From contig NZ_CP040871.1 in assembly GCF_006337105.1 (NCBI RefSeq), positions 2,560,501 to 2,624,500 on the forward strand: a stretch of 64,000 bases of DNA, written 5' to 3'. This document shows positions 56,325-64,000 of this stretch, one piece after another. Every line of letters begins with the position of its first letter. Within the stretch, counting starts at the first letter, position 1. The notes under the pieces are model-generated. The model saw nothing but the letters and a program-made list of their open reading frames with translations, was not told where the DNA came from and did no database searches. This stretch comes from Thermomonas aquatica (GTDB taxonomy: Bacteria; Pseudomonadota; Gammaproteobacteria; Xanthomonadales; Xanthomonadaceae). The translations under genes were made by a program, and so were the position numbers.

Positions 56325-58340
56325 TCAGCGGAAGATGCCGACCCGCTGCTGCGCCGGCGGCTGCATCGGCGTGCCGGCCTTGCAAGCGAAGGCGCTGCCG
56401 AACGCGCCCTGCTGCATGACCGGCCCGTTGCTGCGCCACTGTCCCGGCGCGCGCACGTCCTGCAGGCTGCGCCGCTGCGCCTCATCGACCGTCACCTGTT
56501 GCGCCCAGACCTGCGCCCAGCCGCGGTAGAAGGCCTTGTCGGCATCGGCGCCGCCCGCGGGCCCTGCGGCCACCAGTGCGGCGCGCGCCAGCTCCAGGCC
56601 GGCGATATCGGCGATGTTCTCGTCGCGGGTGATGCGCCCGTTGACCTTCGCGCCCTTGAGTTGCGGATACGCGAAGCCGTCGTACAGCGCGGCCGCCTTC
56701 TGCGCGTTCGCATCCCAGGCCGCGGCTTCGGTGGACGTCCACCAGTCGCGCAGGTCGCCGCCGGCGTCGACCATGCGGCCGCGCGCATCCACCGCGTGGC
56801 TCAGTTCGTGGCCGACCAGCGCGCCGTAGGCGCCGTATTGCGCGGCCTGCGGCATCGCCGCATCCAGCACCGGCGCCTGCAGCATCGCCGCGGTCACGAT
56901 CAGGCGGTTCTGGGCGAGGTCGTAGGCCAGCGCCGGTTGCTGCGGCAGCACGTCCCAGCGGCGGTCGGCATTGCCGCGGCCGATCCGCTTCATCTCCTCG
57001 CGATGCCGCCAGGTCGAGGCGATCAGCATGTTGCCGCCGAAGCTGCCGCGGCCCATCGGCTGCACGCTGTAGTCGAGGTCGCGGCGCGGGGTGCCGACTT
57101 CGATGCGCAGCTTGCCGAGCTTGCTGCGCGCTTCCGCCTTGACCGCATCGCTCATCCAGGTGCTGTTGCCGATGTTGCGCACCAGCGCATCGCGCACATG
57201 GTCGGCGATATCGACCGCCTGCCTGCGGGTGGCGTCGGGCAGGTAGCGTGCGGCGTATTCGCGGCCGAGCATCGGCCCGGCGGCCAGGTTGATGGCCTCC
57301 AGCGTCTGCTGCCAGCGCGGTGCCGGTTGGGTTTCGCCGCGCAATACCTTGCCGCGGAAATCGAACGAGGCATCGCGCCACGGCTTGGCGAGATACGGCG
57401 CCATCGCGTCGCCCACCCGCCAGCGCAGGTAGGTCTTCCATTGCGCCGGCTTCAATCCGCCGACCAGCGCATCGAGCCGGGCGAACAGCGCCGGGTTGGC
57501 GATCGACACCGTGTCGTCGCTGACGCCCTGCACCTTGAGAAAGGCGTCCAGCTGCAGGTTGCGGTACTGCTTGCCGAGGCCCGCGGTGGCCACCGGCGCG
57601 AAGTTCGCCTTCGGGTCGCGCAGTTCCACCAGCGGGCGTTCGGCTGCGGCGATGCGCTTCTCGAGGTCGAGCACCAGCGCGGTTTCGCGTTCCAGGTCCT
57701 TGGCCGGGATCCCGGTCAGGGTCAGGATCCTGCGGATGTAGTCGGCGTAACGCGCCAGCAAGGCCTGGGTGTCGGCATCGCCGCGCGTGTAGTAGGCCGG
57801 GTCGGGCAGGCCCAGGCCGCCCTGCGCGAAGTAGCCGAGATGGCGGTCGAGCTCGCGCAGGTCGACGTCGGCGCTGAAGTTGAACAGCGCCGGGATGCCG
57901 ACCTGGTGCAGCGCGGCGATCGCCGGGGCGACGTCGCCGGTCTTGCGGATGCCGTCGATCCGCTTGAGCAGCGGCGCGACCGGATTGGCGCCGTCGCGTT
58001 CGACCGCGGCTTCGTCCAGGCCGCTCGCCCAGAAATCGCCCAGCAGTTTCTGCACGTTGCCCTGCGGCGCGTTCATCGCCGCATCGAGCAGGTCGCGCTG
58101 TTGCTGTTGCGCGCGCGCGGTGAGCTGGCCCAGCGACGAGATCGCGCCGCTGTCCGGCATCGGGTTCGCCTTCAGCCAGTCCGCGTTCGCGTTCGCGTAG
58201 AAATCCGCGCATGCCGCCGATGCCGCCGGCGCCTTCGCCTTCTTCGCCGCGGGTTTCTTCGCGGCATGCCCGTCGGGTGCGGCAAGGCCGGCGGCGAGGG
58301 CGAGGAGCAGGGCAAGGGCGAGCGGGCGCGGCGTTGGCAT
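56325..58340 (-). CDS. M13 family zinc metallopeptidase (PepO/neprilysin-like)
   Basis: A 671-residue exported peptidase. Signal peptide at 1-26, then a Lys/Ala-rich stretch. The M13 N-terminal domain is followed by the zinc site HELSH (His511, Glu512, His515) and ENIADIAGLELA with the third ligand Glu. It cleaves peptides of up to about 50 residues in the periplasm or outside. Its neighbours are peptide transporters. Confidence 0.94.
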   Translation of the reverse strand: MPTPRPLALALLLALAAGLAAPDGHAAKKPAAKKAKAPAASAACADFYANANADWLKANPMPDSGAISSLGQLTARAQQQQRDLLDAAMNAPQGNVQKLLGDFWASGLDEAAVERDGANPVAPLLKRIDGIRKTGDVAPAIAALHQVGIPALFNFSADVDLRELDRHLGYFAQGGLGLPDPAYYTRGDADTQALLARYADYIRRILTLTGIPAKDLERETALVLDLEKRIAAAERPLVELRDPKANFAPVATAGLGKQYRNLQLDAFLKVQGVSDDTVSIANPALFARLDALVGGLKPAQWKTYLRWRVGDAMAPYLAKPWRDASFDFRGKVLRGETQPAPRWQQTLEAINLAAGPMLGREYAARYLPDATRRQAVDIADHVRDALVRNIGNSTWMSDAVKAEARSKLGKLRIEVGTPRRDLDYSVQPMGRGSFGGNMLIASTWRHREEMKRIGRGNADRRWDVLPQQPALAYDLAQNRLIVTAAMLQAPVLDAAMPQAAQYGAYGALVGHELSHAVDARGRMVDAGGDLRDWWTSTEAAAWDANAQKAAALYDGFAYPQLKGAKVNGRITRDENIADIAGLELARAALVAAGPAGGADADKAFYRGWAQVWAQQVTVDEAQRRSLQDVRAPGQWRSNGPVMQQGAFGSAFACKAGTPMQPPAQQRVGIFR

Positions 58341-58426
58341 GCGTCGTTATCCGGGGTGATCGAACGACCGAGTGTAGCAGCGGCCTGCGCGCCGTTATTC
58401 GGCGTGAATTCAGCTCCGCGCGCGGC

Positions 58427-60154
58427 TCACTTCACGCCGTGCATCATCCGCCGCAGCAACGGCGCCAGCAGCAGGAACAGCAGCGCCGAACCCAGCCCGA
58501 TCCACAGCAGCAACTGGAACAGTTCGCCGTATTTCGCGGCGGCCTGCGCCATGTCGATGCCGCCGCCTTCCGGAATGTCGAGCGAGGCCAGCTTGCCGAA
58601 CTGCGCCGCCAGCATTTCCGAATACGCCGTGGCCAGCCAGAAGCCGCCCATCATCAGCCCGACCACGCGCGCGACCGACAATTGCGTGACCGCCGACAGG
58701 CCGATCGGCGACAGGCACATCTCGCCGATCTCGAGGATCAGGTAGGCCAGCACCAGCCACCACACGCTGGCCATCGCGCCGCTGCCGGCGACCTTGGCCG
58801 CGGCGATCAGCGGCAGGAACGACAGCGCGGCGAACAGCAGGCCGATCGCGCTCTTCAGCGGCTTGCCCGGGTTGCGCCCGCGCGCTTCCAGCCATGGCCA
58901 CAGCCACGCGAACAGCGGCGACAGCAGCACGATGAAGAACGAACCGAGGAAAGTCAGCGAACCGGCGGTCTGCGGCACCAGCACCACGTCGCGGAAGCAG
59001 GCGATGCCCATCCCCGCGACCAGCAGCACGATCAGCCAGCCGGCCATGCGGCGGTCGCCGCGATCGCTCGCCCGCAACGCCAGCACCATCAGCGGCACGC
59101 TGGCGGCCATTACGAACAGCGACCAGGGCAGGGTGCCGCTGGCATCGCTGACCAGCGACGGGAACATGTCCTTGGTCATCAATCGGTCGGTGAAGGTCAG
59201 CCACGAGCCGTAGGTCTGCTCGTACAGGGTGAAGAACACCAGCACGCCGAGGATGGTGACCAGCAGCGCGATCATCTGCTCGCGCTCGACCTTGTTGCAC
59301 TGGCGCAGCAGGAACCACACGAACCAGGTGACGAAGGCGATCGCAACCAGGTGCATCGCGCCGTGCACCGTCCAGGTGCGCTGGATCAGCTGCCACACGA
59401 CGGCGACGCCGGCGAACGCGCCGAGGTAGATCCACCACTCGCGCACCAGCGGGCCGATGCGCTCGCGCAGCAGCGCCGGGTCCTTCGGTTCGGCGTGGCC
59501 ATGCAGGTACTTCTGTCCCCACAGGAACATGCCGAGGCCGGCCAGCATGCCGATGCCCGCCGCGCCGAAGCCGTATTTCCAGCCGTAGGTTTCGCCGAGG
59601 AAGGCGCAGATCAGCCCCGCGAACAGGCCGCCGACGTTGATCCCGGCATAGAACAGGGTGAAGCCGGAATCGCGGCGCGGGTCTTCGGGCGCGTACAGCT
59701 TGCCGACGATGGTGGAGATGTTCGGCTTGAGGAAGCCGACGCCCATGATGATCAGCGCCAGCGACAGGTAGAACACCTGCAGCGCGCCCTCGTCGCGCAC
59801 CACCACGCCGTTGACGACCTGCGCATCCGCGCCTTCCACCGCCATCCCCAGGTGGCCCAGGCAGAGCAGCACGCCGCCCAGCACCACCGCCTTGCGCATG
59901 CCCAGCCAGCGATCCGCGATCAGCCCGCCGATCACCGGCACCGCGTACACCAGCCCGCCGTAGGCGCCGATCAGGTCGTAGCCCATGTCGTCGCTGAAGC
60001 GGTGGTGCTTGAGCAGGTACAGCAGCAGCAGCGCCTTCATCCCGTAGAACGAGAAGCGCTCCCACATCTCGGTGAAGAAGCAGACGAACACGCCCTTGGG
60101 ATGGCCGAGGAAATCCTCGCGCGCGGGGATCTCGCTGTAGGTGCTGGCATTCAT
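58427..60154 (-). CDS. POT-family proton-dependent oligopeptide transporter
   Basis: A 575-residue transporter with about 14 helices. FFTEMWERFSFYGMKALL near residue 27 is the proton-coupling ExxERF motif. FTLFYAGINVGGLFAGLI follows as the PTR2 signature. It imports di- and tripeptides. ATG 60154 is chosen; 60163 and 60190 are also in frame, and no ribosome site decides. Confidence 0.93.
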   Translation of the reverse strand: MNASTYSEIPAREDFLGHPKGVFVCFFTEMWERFSFYGMKALLLLYLLKHHRFSDDMGYDLIGAYGGLVYAVPVIGGLIADRWLGMRKAVVLGGVLLCLGHLGMAVEGADAQVVNGVVVRDEGALQVFYLSLALIIMGVGFLKPNISTIVGKLYAPEDPRRDSGFTLFYAGINVGGLFAGLICAFLGETYGWKYGFGAAGIGMLAGLGMFLWGQKYLHGHAEPKDPALLRERIGPLVREWWIYLGAFAGVAVVWQLIQRTWTVHGAMHLVAIAFVTWFVWFLLRQCNKVEREQMIALLVTILGVLVFFTLYEQTYGSWLTFTDRLMTKDMFPSLVSDASGTLPWSLFVMAASVPLMVLALRASDRGDRRMAGWLIVLLVAGMGIACFRDVVLVPQTAGSLTFLGSFFIVLLSPLFAWLWPWLEARGRNPGKPLKSAIGLLFAALSFLPLIAAAKVAGSGAMASVWWLVLAYLILEIGEMCLSPIGLSAVTQLSVARVVGLMMGGFWLATAYSEMLAAQFGKLASLDIPEGGGIDMAQAAAKYGELFQLLLWIGLGSALLFLLLAPLLRRMMHGVK

Positions 60155-60265
60155 GGATCGCATCCGCGCAGGGTCGGCGGAGCATAGCAAGCGGCTTTCC
60201 GCACTGGACTTGGCCAGCCCCAGCCGCTAGGTTTCGTCGATTGCATGTCCCGGGAGGGGGAAACG

Positions 60266-62209
60266 ATGTCGAATTCAGGTTCCGGAGCGCCGCAGCTCAC
60301 GTTCCGCGCGGTGGTGCTGGCGGTCATCCTCGCGGTGATCCTGTCCGCCGCGAACGCGTACCTGGGCCTGTTCGCCGGCCTGACCATCGCCACCGCGATC
60401 CCCGCGGCGGTGGTGTCGATGGGCGTGCTGCGCCTGCTCGGCGGCGGCACCATCCTGGAGAACAACATCGTGCAGACCGGCGCGTCCGCCGGTTCCTCGA
60501 TCGCCGCCGGCGTGATCTTCACCATCCCGGCGCTGATCATCCTGGGCTACTGGCAGGACTTCAAATATTCCTGGGTGCTGGCGATCGCCGGCCTGGGCGG
60601 CCTGCTCGGCGTGCTGTTCTCGGTGCCGCTGCGGCGCTCGATGATCGTCGAGGATCCGCTGCCGTTCCCGGAAGGCAAGGCCGCGGCGGAAGTGCTGAAG
60701 GCGGGCGAGAACCCCGGCCCGGGCCTGAAGATCCTCGGCATTTCCGCCAGCATCGGCGCGCTGGTCAAGCTGGCCGCGGAAAGCGGCCTGCGCATGATCC
60801 CGGACAACGCCGCCGGCGCCGGCTTCTTCGGCAAGTACCTCGGCTACATGGGCACCGGCCTGTCGCCGGCGCTGCTCGGCGTGGGCTACATCGTCGGCCT
60901 CAACATCGGCATCGTCGTGGTGTCCGGCAGCATCCTCGCCTACAACATCGCGATCCCGATCTACCACGCATACGCCGCCTCCTTCGACCCGGTGTTCGCG
61001 ACCAAGCTCGCCGGCCTCAGCGCGGCCGACGCCGCCGGCCTGATCCGCGCCGAGAAGGTGCGCTACCTCGGCGTCGGCACCATGCTGGTCGGCGGCATCT
61101 GGACCCTGTTCTCGCTGCGCAACTCGCTGCTCAGTGGCGTCAAGAGCGGCATCGCCGCCGCGCGCAAGGGCTCGGGCGACGCCAACCTGCCGGAGACCGA
61201 ACGCGACCTGCCGATGAAGTGGATGCTGATCGCGTTGCTGCTGTTCGTGCTGCCGCTGCTCGGCCTGTACCAGGCGATCGTGCAGAACTGGGGCGTGAGC
61301 ATCCCGATGACGATCATCATGATCGTGGCCGGCTTCCTGTTCGTGTCGGTGTCCGCGTACCTCGCCGGCCTGGTCGGTTCCTCGAACAACCCGGTGTCGG
61401 GCATCACCATCGCCACCATCCTGTTCGCCTCGGTGGTGCTGATGCTGCTGCTGGGCAGCGATTCCAAGATCGGCGCGGTGGCCGCGATCATGATCGGCGC
61501 GGTGGTGTGCTGCGCGGCGGCGGTCGGCGGCGACAACCTGCAGGACCTCAAGGCCGGCTACATCGTCGGCGCCACCCCGTGGAAGCAGCAGCTGATGCTG
61601 GGCATCGGCGCGTTCTCCTGCGCGCTGATCATGGCGCCGGTGCTGAACCTGCTGGCGCAGGCCTACGGCATCGGCGACCCGACCCGCCCCGGCTCGCTGC
61701 AGGCGCCGCAGGCCACGCTGATGGCCTCGGTGGCGCAGGGCCTGTTCGGCGGGCATTTGCCATGGGACATGATCATCGCCGGCGGCGTGATCGGCGCGAT
61801 GGTGATCGCGTTCGACGGCTGGCTGAAGTCGCGCAATTCCACTTTCCGCGTGCCGGTGCTCGCGGCCGCCATCGGCATCTACCTGCCGCTGGAACTGATG
61901 GTGCCGATCTTCCTGGGCGGCCTGCTCGCGCATTTCGTCGAGAAGCGCCACGGCATCGTCGGCACCCACGACGAAGCGCTGCGCGACCGCGTGCACCGCC
62001 CGGGCGTGCTGTTCTCCGCCGGCCTGATCACCGGCGAGGCGCTGATGGGCATCGCCATCGCGATCCCGATCGTGGTCAGCGAACGCGCCGATGTGCTTGC
62101 GCTGCCCGAGAAGTTCCACTTCGGCCAGGTCGTCGGCCTGGTGGTGCTGGCCATCGTCGGCTGGTTGATCTACCGCACCGGCGCCAAGGCCAACCCGAAC
62201 GCCGCCTGA
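60266..62209 (+). CDS. OPT-family oligopeptide transporter
   Basis: A 647-residue membrane protein with about 14-16 helices. NAYLGLFAGLTIATAIPAAV is the OPT N-terminal block. VAGFLFVSVSAYLAGLVGSS and NNPVSG in mid-protein are family motifs. GGGAGGGGG five bases upstream selects ATG 60266 over 60245. Imports oligopeptides or metal-peptide complexes by proton symport. Divergent from the POT gene. Confidence 0.92.
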   Translation: MSNSGSGAPQLTFRAVVLAVILAVILSAANAYLGLFAGLTIATAIPAAVVSMGVLRLLGGGTILENNIVQTGASAGSSIAAGVIFTIPALIILGYWQDFKYSWVLAIAGLGGLLGVLFSVPLRRSMIVEDPLPFPEGKAAAEVLKAGENPGPGLKILGISASIGALVKLAAESGLRMIPDNAAGAGFFGKYLGYMGTGLSPALLGVGYIVGLNIGIVVVSGSILAYNIAIPIYHAYAASFDPVFATKLAGLSAADAAGLIRAEKVRYLGVGTMLVGGIWTLFSLRNSLLSGVKSGIAAARKGSGDANLPETERDLPMKWMLIALLLFVLPLLGLYQAIVQNWGVSIPMTIIMIVAGFLFVSVSAYLAGLVGSSNNPVSGITIATILFASVVLMLLLGSDSKIGAVAAIMIGAVVCCAAAVGGDNLQDLKAGYIVGATPWKQQLMLGIGAFSCALIMAPVLNLLAQAYGIGDPTRPGSLQAPQATLMASVAQGLFGGHLPWDMIIAGGVIGAMVIAFDGWLKSRNSTFRVPVLAAAIGIYLPLELMVPIFLGGLLAHFVEKRHGIVGTHDEALRDRVHRPGVLFSAGLITGEALMGIAIAIPIVVSERADVLALPEKFHFGQVVGLVVLAIVGWLIYRTGAKANPNAA

Positions 62210-62215
62210 TCCACC

Positions 62216-62241
62216 CGCGCCCGCGCATCGCCGCGGGCGCG
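62216..62241. other. Ten-base-pair hairpin between OPT and S9 peptidase genes
   Basis: CGCGCCCGCG (62216-62225) pairs perfectly with 62232-62241. No T run follows, so termination would have to be Rho-dependent or absent. The next gene starts 29 bases on. Confidence 0.6.
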
Positions 62242-62269
62242 TCATCTTCCCGCATCACGGACCCACGCC

Positions 62270-64000
62270 ATGAAACTTCGCCACGCCATCCTCCCGTTCG
62301 CCCTCGCGTTGTCGCTGCCGGCCGTCGCCGATGCGGCGCGCGGCTTCACCGTGCAGGACATGGCCTACCTGGACCGCTACTCGTCGCCGACGCTGTCGCC
62401 GGACGGGCGCGTGCTGGTGTTCGCCAAGCGCGTGGTGAACAAGGAGACCAACAAGTCCAGCACCTCGCTGTGGACGCGCAACCTGATGACGCGCGACATG
62501 CGCCCGCCGCAGCAGCTGACGCCGGACGGCTGGAACGTGAACTCGCCGGCGTTCGCGGCGGATGGCAAGACCGTCTATTTCATGAGCGCGAAGTCGGGCT
62601 CGATGCAGCTGTATGCGATGCCGATCGGCGGCGGCGAACCGAAGCGCCTGACCGACACCGCGATCGACGTCGACGGCTACAAGCTGTCGCCCGATGGCGG
62701 CAGCGTCGCGCTGGCGCTGGCGGTGTTCCCGGACTGCAAGGCCGACCTCGGCTGCACCAGGAAGAAGCTGGACGAAGTCGAAGCGGCCAAGGCCAGCGGC
62801 AAGGTGTTCGACCGCATGTTCATCCGCCACTGGGATGCGTGGAACGACGGTCGCCTCAATCGCGTGTTCGCGGCGAAGCTCGGCGGCGACGGCATGATCA
62901 CGTCGGCGACGCTGCTCAGCGGCGATATCCATGGCGATATCCCGTCCAAGCCGTTCGGCGACCTGGGCGATTTCGCGTGGTCGCCCGATGGCAAGCAGGT
63001 GGCGATGAGCGTGCGCCAGGCCAATCGCGAAGAGCCGTGGAGCACCAACTTCGACATCTGGCTGGTCAATGCGGACGGCAGCGGCGCGCGCAACCTCACC
63101 GCGAAGAACCCCGCCTGGGATGCCGGCCCGGTGTTCTCGCACGACGGCAAGACGCTCTACTACCGCGCGATGGCGCGCCCCGGCTTCGAAGCGGATCGCT
63201 TCGCGCTGATGGCGATGGACCTGGCCTCCGGCAAGTCGCATGAAATCGCCTCGAAGTGGGATGCCTCCGCCGACGGCATCACCCTGTCCGCCGACGGCAA
63301 GTGGCTCTACACCACGGCGGGCGAGCTGGGCCGGCATCCGCTGTTCCGCGTGTCGCTGGCCAATGGCGAAGTGGAAAGCGTGGTCAAGGATGGCAGCGTG
63401 TCGTCGTTCGACCTTGCCGGTGCCACGCTCGCCATCGCGCGCAACTCGATGAAGAGTGGCGACGTGATTTCCACCACCAGCGCCGACGGCAAGGCGCCGC
63501 TGCGCGCGATCACCCCCAGCGCCGGCGAGATGCTGCCGGACGTGGCCTGGGGCGCGTACGAGCAGTTCAACTTCATCGGCTGGAACAACGAGACCGTGCA
63601 CGGCTACGTGGTCAAGCCGTGGAACTACCAGCCGGGCAAGAAGTACCCGGTCGCGTTCCTGATCCACGGCGGCCCGCAGGGCAGCTTCGGCGATGGCTGG
63701 AGCTATCGCTGGAACCCGCAGACCTACGCGGGCCAGGGCTATGCGGTGGTGATGATCGATTTCCACGGCAGCACCGGCTACGGCCAGAAGTTCACCGACG
63801 CGATCAGCGGCCACTGGGGCGACCGCCCGCTGGAAGACCTGCAGAAGGGCTGGGCCGCGGCGCAGCAGAAGTACGCCTTCCTCGACGGCGGCAAGGCCTG
63901 CGCGCTGGGCGCCAGCTACGGCGGCTTCATGGTCAACTGGATCGAGGGCAACTGGTACGACAAGGACGGCAAGTCGCCGTGGAAGTGCCTGGTCAGCCAT
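62270..64000 (+). CDS. S9 family (prolyl oligopeptidase) peptidase, 3' end outside the window
   Basis: 577 residues visible. Signal peptide 1-23 (cut near ADAAR). An N-terminal beta-propeller has TolB-like repeats (PTLSPDGRVLVFAKR, FAWSPDGKQVAMSVRQ, GPVFSHDGKTLYY). The catalytic domain begins with FLIHGGPQGSFGDGW, and Ser549 in GASYGGFM is the nucleophile. The Asp and His lie beyond the edge. Exported dipeptidyl/acylaminoacyl-peptidase type, matching the peptide-uptake genes before it. Confidence 0.94.
   Translation, partial: MKLRHAILPFALALSLPAVADAARGFTVQDMAYLDRYSSPTLSPDGRVLVFAKRVVNKETNKSSTSLWTRNLMTRDMRPPQQLTPDGWNVNSPAFAADGKTVYFMSAKSGSMQLYAMPIGGGEPKRLTDTAIDVDGYKLSPDGGSVALALAVFPDCKADLGCTRKKLDEVEAAKASGKVFDRMFIRHWDAWNDGRLNRVFAAKLGGDGMITSATLLSGDIHGDIPSKPFGDLGDFAWSPDGKQVAMSVRQANREEPWSTNFDIWLVNADGSGARNLTAKNPAWDAGPVFSHDGKTLYYRAMARPGFEADRFALMAMDLASGKSHEIASKWDASADGITLSADGKWLYTTAGELGRHPLFRVSLANGEVESVVKDGSVSSFDLAGATLAIARNSMKSGDVISTTSADGKAPLRAITPSAGEMLPDVAWGAYEQFNFIGWNNETVHGYVVKPWNYQPGKKYPVAFLIHGGPQGSFGDGWSYRWNPQTYAGQGYAVVMIDFHGSTGYGQKFTDAISGHWGDRPLEDLQKGWAAAQQKYAFLDGGKACALGASYGGFMVNWIEGNWYDKDGKSPWKCLVSH

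Noticed and set aside
55572..58745. 1057-codon plus-strand frame over rhomboid and M13 genes
   Set aside because: It runs out of frame through rhomboid and antisense to the M13 peptidase, both of which have intact catalytic motifs.
60241..63243. 1000-codon plus-strand frame over OPT and S9 genes
   Set aside because: Out of frame with two clear genes; Arg-rich composition with no membrane helices.

Overview
The window looks like chromosomal DNA of a gamma-proteobacterium of the Xanthomonadaceae/Lysobacteraceae (Lysobacter, Luteimonas or Thermomonas type). I infer this from the very high GC content with G/C-rich third codon positions, from lineage-typical genes (a DUF6491 lipoprotein, Bpt leucyltransferase, large M13 and S9 secreted peptidases, a POT plus OPT peptide-uptake pair), and from frequent GTG/TTG starts and weak Shine-Dalgarno sites. 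Genus cannot be fixed from the sequence alone. No phage, integrase, IS transposase, CRISPR array or rRNA operon is visible. Most of the window is core housekeeping DNA.

Layout. 0-6 kb: end of a dienelactone-hydrolase gene, polyprenyl diphosphate synthase (ispB), ssb, then the complete dTDP-L-rhamnose set rfbB-A-C-D, faced by an acyltransferase. 6-11 kb: a packed minus-strand run headed by an SPFH membrane protein, then an Arc-type ribbon-helix-helix protein, a DUF4177 peptide, an alpha/beta hydrolase, a PH-like membrane protein, a small membrane protein, an M15 peptidase and the acyltransferase. 11-24 kb: purT, bpt, an EF-hand protein, tesB, an AmpD-like amidase, MOSC, rlmKL, aqpZ, an unrecognised receiver-like protein and an HNH endonuclease with a duplicated tail. 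24-36 kb: acyl-CoA dehydrogenase, tRNA-Phe, yggX-mutY-(AsmA-like)-ftsY, rsmD-coaD, ferredoxin-ggt. 36-46 kb: upp, a class III aminotransferase divergent from an Lrp regulator, and queA-tgt-yajC-secD-secF. 46-56 kb: suhB, trmJ-(PhnD-like binding protein)-(GGDEF/EAL), exoD, a CNNM/CorC protein, DUF47-pit, an alkyltransferase-like protein and rhomboid. 56-64 kb: M13 peptidase, POT and OPT transporters and a truncated S9 peptidase, which together suggest peptide scavenging.

No single spectacular new system stands out. The best candidates for something undescribed are: the SPFH/ribbon-helix-helix/DUF4177 operon with a repeated TGATATC promoter motif; two large nested inverted repeats (16.9 and 41.2 kb); an HNH-gene tail duplicated with only synonymous changes (23.5 kb); a 19-20 bp repeat ladder growing out of a stop codon (26.2 kb); a Pho-box-like site placed to repress pit; and a translationally coupled binding protein plus c-di-GMP enzyme behind trmJ. 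Gene ends come from translated reading frames. Starts were chosen by Shine-Dalgarno sites, signal peptides, overlaps and family length, and I note where they are uncertain.
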